From assembly GCF_029168945.1 (NCBI RefSeq), contig NC_083603.1, positions 32,709,396-32,773,395 on the forward strand: DNA of 64,000 nucleotides, written 5' to 3'. This DNA is from Cannabis sativa. Lineage: Eukaryota > Streptophyta > Magnoliopsida > Rosales > Cannabaceae. The position numbers were made by a program, and so were the translations under genes. The notes beneath the pieces were generated by a model. That model was not told where the DNA came from. It did not search any database and saw only the letters and a program-made list of their open reading frames with translations. Below, piece by piece: positions 43,570 to 55,258 of this stretch. Numbering within the stretch: the first letter of the stretch is position 1; each line of letters begins with the position of its first letter.

Positions 43570-44425
43570 CTAATTGTTTAGAGCCATCTCCTCCAATAGA
43601 TCATACGCCTCATTAGCACTCTTTCTCATAAAAGCTCCGCCCGCTGCTGCATCTATTAGAGTTCTAGTATTACCAACCAACCAGTTGTAGAAGTTGTGAA
43701 CCAGCATCCACTTCTCTATACCGTGATGAGGACATCTCCTGATCAGATCTTTAAACCTCTCCCAAGCCTCATGGAGAGATTCATTATCTTGTTGGCAGAA
43801 GTTGTTGATTTCTCCTCTCAGCTTTGCAGATTTGGCTGGAGGAAAGAACTTTGACAAGAATTTTGTTGCCAGATCATTCCAGGTGGCAATAGAGTTGGGT
43901 GGCAAAGAGTTCAACCAACTCTTGGCTCGTTCTCTGAGCGAGAATGGAAACAATCTCAGTCGAATGGCATCATCGCTAACTCCATTAACTTTAAAAGTTT
44001 CACAAAGTTCCATGAAGTTAGAGAGATGCAGATTAGGATCTTCAGAAGGGAGGCCACCAACCGGATCAAGATCGCACCATTTGAAGGATGGCAGGTTTAA
44101 TCTCAAAGTTGTTTGCATCCACTGCCGGTGGCCTGATACATGACTGCACTCCCGTCAGAGTAGGGAGAATGTAATCTCTCAAGCTACGGCCATTAGCTTG
44201 ATCTTCCACGGCGCCTCCATTATTACCGTTATTACCCCCATTGTTTCCAGCATTATTGTTCACATTGGCAGCCATGATTTCTGATGTTTCAGCAGTTGCT
44301 GAAACTCTTTCTTGCCTCTTGTTCTTTCGATTCCTCCTGCAAGTTTTCTCAATTTCAGGATCAACTGGTAATATGACTGCTTGTCCTTGACAGCGCATAC
44401 ACTTAGGATTCCTGAAATAGATCAA
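43570..44425 (-). pseudogene. Athila gag (capsid region)
   Basis: Two frames. 44425-44066 starts [12 protein letters not shown], passes an Asn/Gly run and reaches [14 protein letters not shown] frameshift at about 44075-44060 moves to 44118-43570: GLPSEDPNLHLSNFMELCET, RLFPFSLRERAKSWLNSLPP, WNDLATKFLSKFFPPAKSAK and HGIEKWMLVHNFYNWLV. This is the Athila-type retrotransposon gag domain, forming the particle. Start chosen at the first ATG of the open frame; it lies about 100 bp after the primer site. Confidence 0.88.
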
Positions 44426-44522
44426 GAAAATATTGCAAGAAAAAGGTTAGAAAATCAGCAAGAGAAAATATACCAAAGTAGAAGTTAGTATAATTTTATG
44501 TAATATTAATCTTTAAACAATT

Positions 44523-44539
44523 CCCCAGCAACGGCGCCA
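44523..44539 (-). other. Primer binding site of Athila element III
   Basis: Minus strand TGGCGCCGTTGCTGGGG, six bases from the LTR end. The TGGCGCCGTTGCCGGGG form is typical of Athila and fits tRNA-Asp. Confidence 0.88.
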
Positions 44540-45378
44540 AAAACTTGTTACTATAATTTATAAATACTACGCAAGTATACGCAATCAAGTAGTAAATCTC
44601 ACACAGGTGAGGTCGATCCCACAAGGAATTGGATTAAATACCCCTAAACTATACTTATAATTCTATTTGGCAAATCGAAAACAATTATGATTTCAGAAAA
44701 GTAAAGTAATTCAGAAAACACAAAACACAGTAAAAGTTTAAGCAATATGAGATGATAGGGAGGAGAATCCTGTTGTTGTTTACCCAAATCGTTAATGCTT
44801 AATTACTATCCTATTCTTGAAGTGAATGATAGATTATGAAATAACCTAGCTCTTTTCAGATCTTCTAGATTCTAAATCACATGTTATCTAATTAATTCCT
44901 TAATTAAACTAACATGAAATCAGCATTAAGTAATAATCTACTCGCCACATAAGTCATGTGAATACTTTCATTTCACATAGAACATCGATTATCCCAATTT
45001 TAGCATTCTCAATTCTCACTTTTCAGATTTTGAATTGAGATCATAAAGCATGCACAAGGTGATCAATCTTAAACATGAAATTAAACGCAAATTACGATAA
45101 TTTCACAAACAAGAATGGAGGAATGGTAATTAAACATTAACTAGGCAAAACATTAAACAACAATCATCATCCTCCCTAAATGGGAAATTTAGTTCAGAAA
45201 CAAATCCATAACCATTCCTAAAGCAATATTCAACATAAAGAAATTAAAGAGAATAAAGAAAAGAGCTGTTGGTGGATGAAATCTGGATCTTCACTTGAAT
45301 CTCTCTGCTCTTCCTGCCGCTCTCTGCTGTATTTTAGGGTTCCAAATTGCTTCCCCCAGACTTCCAATCGCAGTTTTC

Positions 45379-45386
45379 TATTTATA
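45379..45386 (-). promoter_or_regulatory. TATA box of Athila 5' LTR
   Basis: TATAAATA on the minus strand, downstream of the CCGCGG cluster. Expected promoter for the genomic RNA. Confidence 0.63.
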
Positions 45387-45440
45387 ACTAAAATTTAGGG
45401 TTCGATGGACGAAATTGCCCCTGGTCCGTACGGGATCTCG

Positions 45441-45597
45441 CCGCGGCCAAGCTTCCTCTCGCCGCGGCAAGATAATTGCAAAACTAAGGTCTCTCTGTAT
45501 CTCTTAAATGGCCGCGGCGAGACTCCCCATCGCCGCGGGGACTGTAGCATCCCAGAGTTTCGTGATCTAGCCGCGGCCAAGCTGTGTCTAGCCGCGG
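45441..45597 (-). promoter_or_regulatory. CCGCGG cluster in Athila 5' LTR (U3)
   Basis: Six CCGCGG sites at 45441, 45462, 45512, 45533, 45571 and 45592, 55-210 bp upstream of the TATA box on the minus strand. Confidence 0.55.
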
Positions 45598-45787
45598 CCA
45601 GATATACACAATTCCTCAAAAATTGTGTTTTCTTCGGCTCAGCTCGTCTTTTATTGAATTTTTGCACCCGAGACCTCTTTTATTCCAAAGAACCTGAAAA
45701 CATAGAAAACAAGCGTAATTCCGTCCCAACACAGCGAAAAACGCACATAAATTAGATCCAAAACATAGGCTAAAAAATAGCCTAACA

Positions 45788-45792
45788 ATCAT
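45788..45792. other. Target site duplication ATCAT (right copy)
   Basis: Partner of 34493-34497. Confidence 0.93.
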
Positions 45793-46036
45793 ATCTTAAA
45801 TATTTAAATAACATAGATATTTTTGTAGAGATTTGAATATTGCTTAATTTGAGATATTTTGACATATAATTATGGTAATTATTATTCATTTATTATTTTA
45901 CTCCTAAAATAATAATTATCTAACCAAATCTATTTTAAAATTGGTTTATTTTATTAAATTATAAGATCTGAAAGTGATATTGAAGATTCTTTCCTTTCAA
46001 ATCATTGATCTTATTAGATATTTAATTTAAGAATAA
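45793..46036 (+). other. Leader of element IV, second part
   Basis: AT-rich leader sequence between the Athila element and the solo LTR; no gene seen. Confidence 0.72.
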
Positions 46037-46041
46037 TAATT
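46037..46041. other. Target site duplication TAATT (left copy)
   Basis: TAATT before the solo LTR, repeated at 47918-47922. Confidence 0.88.
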
Positions 46042-47917
46042 TGTTAGGTTTTATGCCCTAAATAAAACTCTTTACAATCTGATTAGTAATCAATATCAAA
46101 AATTTGAAGTGATCTATGTTTGCATGAATTTTACATGCTAATGGTTTAATATGTTTATTGCATTTACACACAAAATCAGTTAAATCCAGATCATATGTTT
46201 ATTCACAATTACAGTATCGTCAACACAGTGGAATGTGATTGTGATCATATGAATCAAAAGACTAAGTCCCTGTTTCATCAGTGTTTTGGATTTACACTAA
46301 TGTGATAATCAGCGATGATGTGTACTTACACTTGGAGTAAGTGTTATGTTCTTTCCAAGACATTAGTAAAGTATACTAGTTTCGAATGTATGGAGTATAC
46401 ATTGGACTGGACCGATATTTCAACTTAGTTAAGATATTATAAACTTACCGTTATATCTTTCCAAGTCAATATCAGTAGTTGATCTTAAGATTAAAAGAAT
46501 CTAAATCCTGATATGCTTAGGCTCAACTCAGGAGTGCTATTCATGTTCTTTGATTTATTAGTTAAGCCTACTTTTGGTTCAGGGTGATACGTATATTTTG
46601 GGAACATGATAGTATGATTGAGTGGGAGTGTTGAACATAAATATGGAATCTATAGCTTCTACTGGTGTATAGAAGTCAACTGATGATTCCCTTCGAGCTT
46701 AGCTAAATAGAAGTAAATGGATGAGCTCTTCTTTAAGTGACTAATTCTTAGATCGCTAAACATCATTTACAGGTAGCTAAGTGTTTTAAGGGGCAAAATA
46801 CATTGAGGGGTGAGAACGGTAAAATTATCCCATCTCGATGTAAAACATCTATATATAGGATCTTTTATCACAATAAGATTATAACAATGGCTAAATGAAA
46901 TAGCATATCTATATCGTGGAACATATAATATGTTCTATATAAGTCTGAGAGTGCAATTCTAAGTTCTAAGAGTGGATTCAACGAAGAATTAATAAGTAGA
47001 AATTTACTTAGTAAATTCGGTCCACTTATTGGAAGCTCAGCATATAGATCCATGGTCCCCATTCTAGTTGAGAATATACTGCTTGTAATATTCAATAATT
47101 GATTTTTGATTAATCAATTATAATTCTAAAGTTAGACTATGTCTAATTTGTGAATTTTCACTAAGCAGGGGCGAAATTGTAAAGAAAAGAGATTATAGGT
47201 TTATTTATTTATTAATAGACTTTATATGTCTAATTAATAATTATATTAAATGACAATATTATTTAATAATCTATTTTAGTTATTAAATAATTAGTTTTGG
47301 CATTTAAAAGGTTAGAATTGAAAAATTGGCATTTTTGAGAAAATAGAAATAAAATTTGTGAAAACTGCAAAACCAAGTGGGGCCCATTACACACACCATG
47401 GCCGGCCACTTAAAGTGGATTTTCAAATTGATATTTTCATTATTTTAAATGCCAAATAATTCCTAACCTAAACCTAGTAGTTGCCTATAAATAGAAAGTG
47501 ATTGCTCAGTCAAATTACACTACCTTTCAAAAAATCAATTTTTCAGAAAACTGAGCCTTCCCTTTTCTCTCTATAGCCGAAATCATTCTCTCTCTTTTCC
47601 TCTTCATATATTTTGAACCTTAGTGATAGAGTAAGTGCCCACACACAGCAAGTGGTAACTCAATCATAGATTGGAAGACTGTGAAGGATCACACACAAAG
47701 AGAAGGACATTCGGGCTCAGATCTTGATAATACTCTGCGACAGAAAGGATACAAGGGTTAGAGATCTGAGTGGAAGGAGACATTAATTCCGCTGCATCAA
47801 TGTAATGTTTTCTTAACATTATATGTGTTTATTTATTGTTTTAGAAAGTTCATATTTAGGGTGTTAAACAACATACTTGTGAGTAGATCTAAGATCCTGG
47901 TAAAATAAATTCCAACA
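46042..47917 (+). repeat. Solo copia LTR
   Basis: TGTTAGG...TTCCAACA, 1876 bp, with no primer site or purine tract beside it and TAATT on both sides. This is the product of recombination between the two LTRs of a former full element. It is a diverged subfamily relative to the other LTRs here. Confidence 0.92.
47486..47493 (+). promoter_or_regulatory. TATA box of solo LTR
   Basis: TATAAATA followed by GAAAGTG, as in LTR IV. It could start readout into the leader of element IV. Confidence 0.58.
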
Positions 47918-47922
47918 TAATT
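47918..47922. other. Target site duplication TAATT (right copy)
   Basis: Partner of 46037-46041. Confidence 0.88.
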
Positions 47923-49966
47923 TAATTATATTAATATCTTATTTTCACATCTGTTACATGGACAATGTTTGTTTAATTTTATATTGTTTATTCAATTTTT
48001 TTTTTTAACAAACCTATTATTTATTTGATCTAAATTGCTATGATTAACTTGTTGACAGATCCAATGATCTAATTTTAATCATAGTCCAATTGTTAATAGA
48101 TCTTATAAATAATTTGTAACAGGTAAATTTTGTACTTCTTTCATCTGTGTAAACCTAGTAACATGATAGAGCCCATCCAAATTATTTGACCTGTGTGAGC
48201 CTATATGTTTGCTATTGGGCTTAGATGCATATAGGAAGCCCATATAAGTTTTACTAAGTAAATAGACTAGGTTGCTAAAATAAATTTTGACATAAGTAAA
48301 TTTATTTAGGCCCAATTAGATTCAGGCTTATTCAATGAATAACAATTGTTTATTTAAAGGTTAAATTCCTCTCTTTTGGGCCTTGTGTGAGAGTTGGGGG
48401 CCAATAGAAGTGGGTACGACATACTGAACCCAGCTCCCCCTCACATGAACTACCCCAATTGTGAAGGCCCATTTGCCTTATTTAAATAATTGTATTAGAT
48501 TAATTATATTAGTCTAACCTAATTAAAATTGAATTAGCAACATAATTAACTTTTAAAATATATGAAATTTATTTTTCATTTTAATATTTTAAAGTTAATT
48601 TGAGAAAAACACTTAGTTAATATACATATTCTAGATAGTTATTTCTAGTACTAATTATTATTTCTAATATTAAATAGGAAAATATCATTGATTGTGAAAT
48701 TAATTGTTTAATAATTAATTTTTGTACAATCTAAGTTTAGTATATTTTCCTAGTATTAAACTAGAATTAATAATTAAGTTTCCTCTATACTTAATTATTT
48801 ATTTCTTGAATTTAATACATTTAATTAAATTGAAAATTCAATATCTAAGTTGATTTTCATCATGATACTTAAATATTGTTATTTTCATGTTATTTAATTA
48901 AAGTTGAAAATTATCTTAAGTTTGGAATCTTATTTCAGAATAACTTAAAGCTGAATAATTTTCAAAATATATTTTATTTTATTTTATTAATCATTTCCCA
49001 AAATTTCGAAATTACATTTCTTTAATGTAGAAATTTTGAATTTTATTTGAAAAATAGATTAAATTTGAAAATTATTTATTTTAATTTTGGACCAACTTAA
49101 ATCAATGATTTTTTTCATTTAATGATTAATTAAAATAAATGAACTAAAATATATTATTATTAGAAATTGAATTAATTAGTCAATGAAAGTGTAGATAGTT
49201 ATTATCTGTTTTGCTTGAAGTATTTTTCTAGTGTATTTAATTAAATATATAATTAATATTTAAGTTGATTTTTAATCATGATACTTAAATATTTGAAATT
49301 TTTCTTAGATATTTAATTAAATAGGAAAATTTTATTTTTTGTTGAAAATTAATTTTTATTAATTTTGGGACAACATAAAATTTGAGTAATTTTCTAGGAT
49401 TTGTTTTTTATTTTATTTTAAAGCATTTTCGAAAGTAGTATTCTTATACAATTCCTTTTTCGAAATGCAGTATATATTTATAGAAAATTAAATTTGAGTT
49501 GTAAATTAATTTAAATTAATTTTGAAACAATTTAAATTGAATAATTTTCTAAATATTTATGGAAATTATTACTAAGTTGGAAATAATTCACGTTATATTC
49601 ATATCCATCTAAGTATAATTTATAAATATTAAATTAAAGTTTATATTTAGAATTTTTTATTCTAAATTCAAAATTTTAATTAAATAAATATATATTTAAA
49701 ATAAATTGAATAAAATAAATATTAGGAGAAAATACAACCTTCATTAAATAATGAGCTTTATTTCTAGGATATTCGATCTCCATTGTTGGTTTTAAATAGC
49801 TATTGTTTTAGTGAGTAATCCTTCCTAATGGAGGAACGTTCATTAGCAAGTTAGCACCGTTTAATCTCGAAAGATAAGTAATCTTGTAAGTTTTTTATAT
49901 GTATTGATCACCCTAATGGTGGTGACTGTATAAGACTTGCAAGAATATGAAACAATGGTGGACTTA
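47923..49966 (+). other. Leader of element IV, third part
   Basis: Matches leader I from about 5800 to 8095, including the conserved block (48375-48478) and the CACCCTAATGGTGGTGAC segment near 49917. No coding frame. It ends at AACAATGGTGGA, where the break to Tekay sequence occurs. Confidence 0.8.
48375..48478 (+). other. Conserved foldable leader block (copy IV)
   Basis: Same pairing segments as 6140-6240: TGGGCCTT/AAGGCCCA are unchanged, and GTGTGAG pairs with CTCACAT by one wobble pair. Confidence 0.6.
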
Positions 49967-49985
49967 GTATTGATCACCCTTTCGT
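49967..49985. other. Filler DNA at copia/Tekay breakpoint
   Basis: GTATTGATCACCCT at 49967-49980 repeats 49911-49924 of the adjacent leader and belongs to neither flank at this point. The Tekay LTR match starts at about 49986. Confidence 0.55.
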
Positions 49986-50174
49986 GCCCTTTATATTATT
50001 TTAGTGTGGAGGGGAAAAATGGTCATTTTGCCCCATTTATGTTTTGTCCTTTAGTGGACTTAGTAATTGGAAATTGATGTTATGTTATGTTTCTTTTGGC
50101 TGAAATAAAGGTTTATTATTTGCTTTTACTCTCATTTTATTCAAGTAGAAAAATTAGAAAATTTAAGAAAAACT

Positions 50175-50369
<195 letters not shown>

Positions 50370-51379
50370 CGGCCCTCCTTGAGCAGCAAGGAAGCGGATT
50401 TTGTGATTCAAGCTCATTTTAATCAGATTTAGTGATCTCTCATTGTTGGTAAGGTTTCTATATCTTTCTTCTATGTTTGTTGGAATTTTTGAAGAGAAAT
50501 GATAGGTTGCATGCTTAGTTTTGAGTTGGTTGTTGCTGTTGTGATTATATGTTGTTTTTCAGAGGTTTAAGCATGTTGGATTGAGTGGAATGAAACTGTT
50601 TTGATGCAGGTTTGGTTGGTTTTAAATTAGTTTAGAGTTTTGGTTCAAAAGCTATGGTTTTTCAAAGTGAAAATGTGAAATTAGTTGTTGTAGAGATTAT
50701 TTGTGCTTCAGTTCATTTTCTGCAGTTTTTATATGCATGATTGAGTAGATTTAAGCTAGTTTTGATGCTTGTAGGTGAGCTTTAGCCAAGTTTGAGTTTT
50801 GAACTCAAAGCTTGGAGCTCACATGGCATTTTTCGTATCTGTGGTTTCTGGATGGTTTTGATGCTTTAGAAATGTTCTTTGGGGTATTTAGAACAGGTCT
50901 GGCAGGTTTGGTATGCATTGGATTTAATTTGAATGAGTTATGGATTTTTGCATGTTTCCTGCGAGGAACCGAAATTCCGGTTGTGCAACCGGAATTCCGG
51001 ATGGGGTTCAGGAATTCCCGCAACCGATTCGGTTGCGAACCTGTCACGGTTGGGGGATTTTTAGGAACCCTAGTTTTTCTCGTTTTTATGTGGTTTAGGG
51101 TATTGCCATGCTTTTTATCGATAGGGAAACTTTTAGTTTCTAGTTTAAGTCCACGGGAAGTGATTTAGCGTATCACTTATGAGTGTTGTGATTGTTATAG
51201 TTTAGGAGCCTGTAAACCGCCGTGCAGTTCGTTCCACTCAGGTTGACCGACACACCTGAATTCGGAATTGAGGTAAGATTAGTATAACAGTATGCATATG
51301 TATTACATGTTTAGCATGCATGTTAGGAAGCCTGTTAGATTACATTAGATATGTATGTTGGCTTCGTACCATCCGACCA

Positions 51380-51576
51380 TATCACATCGGTTAGGCTAGA
51401 GTATGACTAGCAGCTGGAGTATGACCAGTGTACCGAGTATAGGCTGATTCTAGGGTTGGTGGTACTGTACTATTTGACCGTATCACATCAGTTAGGCTAG
51501 AGTATGACTAGCAGCTAGAGTATGACTAGTGAACCGAGTATAGGCTGATACTGTAACACATCGGTAGAGCTAGAGT
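51380..51576 (+). repeat. 101-bp tandem repeat in Tekay LTR
   Basis: TATCACATCGGTTAGGCTAG at 51380 recurs with one change at 51481, followed by a third partial unit (AACACATCGGTAGAGCTAG). GAGTATGACTAGCAGCT and CCGAGTATAGGCTGAT recur inside. The same array is at 56276-56456. Confidence 0.82.
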
Positions 51577-51578
51577 AT

Positions 51579-53087
51579 TGACTGCAAGAGGAAGATGGTG
51601 ATCTTCCAACCGGAAAGTGAAGAACCATTTGTATTTGTTGGTTCGGTTCGGGGATCTCGAGTTCCGGTGATTTCGGCCATGTCAGCTAGGGAGTTACTGC
51701 ATGGCGGTTGTTTTGGGTTTCTGGCCGTGGTGGTGGACACCACTCGGCCAGATACCATTCGGCCTGAGGACATCAAGGTGGTCCGGGAATTTCTAGATCT
51801 TTTTCCCGAAGAACTTCCAGGTTTACCACCTCAGCGGGAGATTGATTTTATTATAGATTTGGCACCCGGAGTGGAACCGGTTTCCAAGGCTCCGTATAGA
51901 ATGGCTCCAGCTGAGCTTAAAAAATTAAAGATCCAGCTTCAAGGGTTACTTGACATAGGATTTATCCGGCCTAGTGTGTCACCCTGGGGAGCTCCGGTTT
52001 TATTCGTCAAGAAGAAAGATGGAACTATGAGAATGTGCATCGATTATCGGGAATTAAACAAGCTAACAGTGAAGAATAAATATCCACTACCTAGGATCGA
52101 TGATCTGTTTGATCAACTTCAAGGGAAGACGGTCTTTTCCAAGATTGATCTCCGATCAGGTTATCATCAGTTGAAAATTTGAGAGGAGGACATTCCGAAG
52201 ACGGCTTTCCGTACTAGGTACGGACATTACAAATTCTTGGTTATGTCGTTTGGACTAACCAATGCTCCTGTAGTATTTATGGATTTGATGAATAGAGTAT
52301 TCAAGGATTTCCTCGATACCTTTGTTATTGTGTTTATCGACGACATCCTTGTGTACTCTTAATCAGAAGAGGAGCATGAGTTACATCTTCATATGGTTTT
52401 GCAACGGCTTCGGGAACACAAGCTTTATGCTAAATTCAAGAAATGTGAATTTTGGCTATCTCAGGTGTCTTTCTTAGGGCACATTGTTAGCAAAGATGGG
52501 ATCAAGGTGGATCTTGGAAAAGTAGAATCCGTCAAGGATTGGCCAAGACCGAAGACAGTGACAGAAGTTAGAAGCTTCTTGGGTTTACCCAGATATTATC
52601 GTAGGTTCGTGGAAGGGTTTTCTAAGATTTCAACACCCTTAACCGAACTTACGAAGAAGAATCAGCGGTTTGTGTGGTCAGACAAGTGCGAAGCTAGTTT
52701 TCAAGAGCTGAAACAGAGGTTGATTACAGCTACAGTGCTAGCTTTGCCTTCAGATAAAGAGAAATTTGTAGTTTATTGCGATGCATCCAGACAGGGTCTG
52801 GGGTGTGTGTTGATGCAAGCCGATCGGGTTATCGCTTATGCCTCCCTTCAGTTAAAGGATTATGAACAGCGATACCCGACTCATGATCTAGAGTTGGCCG
52901 CGGTAGTTTTTGCATTGAAGATCTGGCGGCATTACCTTTACTTAGAAAGGTGTGAAATCTATACCGACCATAAAAGTCTCAAATATTTCTTTACTCAGAA
53001 AGATTTGAATATGAGACAGAGGCGTTGGTTGGAATTAGTGAAAGATTATGACTGTGAGATTCTCTATCACCCTCGAAGACCAATGTA
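51579..53087 (+). pseudogene. Tekay 1 reverse transcriptase and RNase H
   Basis: Starts abruptly at the deletion junction (after ATTGACTGCAAGAGG). [77 protein letters not shown], then TGA at 52180, then [14 protein letters not shown], catalytic [10 protein letters not shown] and TAA at 52360. RNase [53 protein letters not shown] frameshift near 53070 precedes VADALSRK. The TGA replaces an Arg codon of relatives, and FIDD stands for YVDD, as usual in gypsy RTs. Confidence 0.9.
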
Positions 53088-54515
53088 GTGGCCGATGCCC
53101 TGAGCAGGAAGGGTCCCGGGCAGGTAGGTAGCCTCATTCAGATCTCGCCTCAGTTAGCAGAGGACATGGTTAGATCCAGCATTGAGTTTGTGGTAGGCCA
53201 GCTTTACAACTTGACGCTGCAATCTAATCTGCTGGAAAGAATTAAAGCCGCTCAAATAACTGATCCAGAGTTAGTAAAAATCAGAGACGAGGTTTTGGCT
53301 GGCTAAGCCAGGGATTTTTCATTGTCAGACAATGGGATGCTTCTGTATAAAGCTAGGGCTTGTGTTCCGAGTAGTGTGGAACTCAGGAATGAGATCTTTG
53401 AAGAGGCTCATTCTACCCCTTATTCTTTGCATCACAGCACCACCAAGATGTACCAGGATCTTAAATCGTACTACTGGTTGAGCGGTATGAAGAAGAATTT
53501 GGTAGAATTCATATCGAGATGCCTCACCTGTCAGCAGATTAAGGCTGAACATCAGAGACCAGCAGGGTTGTTGCAGCCTTTAACCCTACCTGAATGGAAG
53601 TGGGAGGATATCACGATGGACTTCGTGGTTGGGTTACCTAGAACCACGGGTTTGTTCGATTCCATCTGGGTAGTGGTGGATCGATTCACGAAGTCTGCTC
53701 ATTTTCTGCCTGTTAGAACAACCTATTCAGTGGATCAGTTGGCAGAATTGTACGTTAAAGAAATCGTAAGACTTCACGGGGTACCGAAGTCTATAGTTTT
53801 GGACAGAGACTCGAAGTTCACCTCCAAGTTTTGGCAGAGTTTGCAACGAGCAATGGGTACAAAACTGAAATTTAGTATCGCATTCCATCCTCAGACAGAT
53901 GGGCAGTCCGAAAGGACAATTCAGATATTGGAGGACATGTTACGAGCCTGTGTTATGGATTTTGAAGGCTCTTGGAGTAAATATCTACCGTTGATTGAAT
54001 TTTCATATAACAACAGTTATCATAGTACAATGGGGATGACTCCCTATGAACTGTTGTACGGTAGGAAGTGTAGATCTCCCATCTACTGGGATGAGATAGG
54101 GGAGAGGAAATACCTAGATCCGGAGTCAGTGCAGCGGACCAATGAGGCAATTGAGAAAATAAAAGCTAGAATGCTTGCCTCACAGAGTAGACAGAAAAGT
54201 TATGCAGATCCGAAACGCAGAGATGTTGAGTTCCAAGTAAGGGACCATGTGTTTTTATGGGTGTCTCCAATGAAGGGGATCAAACGTTTCGAGAAAAGAG
54301 GCAAGTTATTCCCTAGGTTTACAGTACCTTTCGAGATTCTCGAGAAGGTAGGTCAAGTGGCATACCGGTTAGCGTTGCCTCCAGCTCTTTCTGCAGTGCA
54401 CAACGTATTCCATGTCTCTATGTTGAGAAAATACGTTTCAGATCCTTCTCATATACTCAGTTATGAGAGCCTTGAACTGCAGCCAGATATGTCATACGAA
54501 GAACAGCCAGTGTAG
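53088..54515 (+). pseudogene. Tekay 1 integrase
   Basis: Frame with a TAA at 53304. Zinc site HSTPYSLHHSTTKMYQDL with CLTCQQIKAEHQ; catalytic DDE: WEDITMDFVVGLP, SIVLDRDSKFTSKFW and HPQTDGQSERTIQILEDMLR. The C-terminal part has FQVRDHVFLWVSPMKGIKRF and VAYRLALPPALSAVHNVFHV. It ends at a TAG (54513) that stands before the chromodomain in the same frame. The core appears complete within 53322-54515 (397 codons). Confidence 0.92.
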
Positions 54516-54692
54516 ATCCTTGATAGAAAGGATAAAGTCCTTCGGAATAAGACCATAGCATTGGTCAAAGTACTTTGGAGAAACAGCAAGGTGGAGGAAG
54601 CCACCTGGGAGCTAGAGTAAGATATGAGAGCTCAATATCCAGAGTTGTTCAGGTTAGATTTCGGGGAGAAAATCCTTTTAAGGGGAGAATAG
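54516..54692 (+). pseudogene. Tekay 1 chromodomain and pol end
   Basis: Same frame after the TAG: ILDRKDKVLRNKTIALVKVL, WRNSKVEEATWELE, a TAA at 54618, then DMRAQYPELF and the final TAG at 54690-54692. This is the chromodomain of Tekay/Del elements, which in the family binds methylated histone H3 and steers insertion to heterochromatin. Pol ends one base before the LTR, so its end overlaps the purine tract. Confidence 0.85.
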
Positions 54693-54693
54693 T
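54677..54693 (+). other. Polypurine tract of Tekay 1
   Basis: TTTAAGGGGAGAATAGT ends at the LTR start TGTAAAGACC. Confidence 0.8.
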
Positions 54694-55167
54694 TGTAAAG
54701 ACCGCTTAGTTTAATTTAGAAATTAGTAGTTAATTATGGAAAAATTATTTATAGATATTTAAATAATTGTTTATGCTATTATTATTGAATTCTGAAATGC
54801 ATTTTATGTCATATAGTGAATTTCATAATTTTGCATTTCCGGTGCTCGGCAACATGAAACTCGGTGTTTGGCAAAGCAGAATCACAACTTAGCATGTTAG
54901 TATTAGGGGACAGTTATTTAGACATTGGGAATGTCGGGAGTGGTCGGGAATTTAGAATTTCCCAAAATACCCTTTAGTGCCCTTTATGTTATTTTAGTGT
55001 GGAGGGGCAAAATGGACATTTTGCCCCATTTATGTTTTGACCTTTAGTGGACTTAGTAATTGGAAATTGATGTTATGTTATGTTTCTTTTGGCTGAAATA
55101 AAGGTTTATTATTTGCTTTTACTCTCATTTTATTCAAGTAGAAAAATTAGAAAATTTAAGAAAAACT

Positions 55168-55171
<4 letters not shown>

Positions 55172-55255
<84 letters not shown>
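55172..55255. repeat. (CT)42 microsatellite in Tekay LTR
   Basis: 84 bp of CT at the site that holds 188 bp in the 5' LTR. Confidence 0.97.

Positions 55256-55258
<3 letters not shown>

Larger units (their letters stand above)
34498..45787 (-). mobile_element. Complete Athila-lineage Ty3-gypsy element III
   Basis: 11,290 bp on the minus strand with two LTRs (about 1.22 and 1.24 kb), TGGCGCC primer site, gag, protease, RT, RNase H, integrase, a further ORF after pol in the env position, a polypurine tract and the 5-bp duplication ATCAT. The primer site, FMDDF RT motif and downstream ORF mark the Athila lineage. It inserted into the leader of copia element IV. All genes carry stops. Confidence 0.94.
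44546..45787 (-). repeat. 5' LTR of Athila element III
   Basis: 1242 bp, TGTTAGGC...AGTAACA on the minus strand. It is longer than the 3' LTR mainly by a 21-bp duplication that adds a CCGCGG site near 45571-45597. Confidence 0.94.
31636..49966 (+). mobile_element. Copia element IV (5' LTR and leader only), doubly interrupted
   Basis: LTR (31636-33480), primer site (33483) and gag-less leader in three pieces (33500-34497, 45793-46036, 47923-49966), split by Athila element III and by a solo LTR, each with a clear target duplication. The leader ends at 49966, just before the point where pol would be expected, at a breakpoint with filler DNA. Pol and 3' LTR are missing. It inserted into the antisense ORF of the TAT element. 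Confidence 0.85.
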
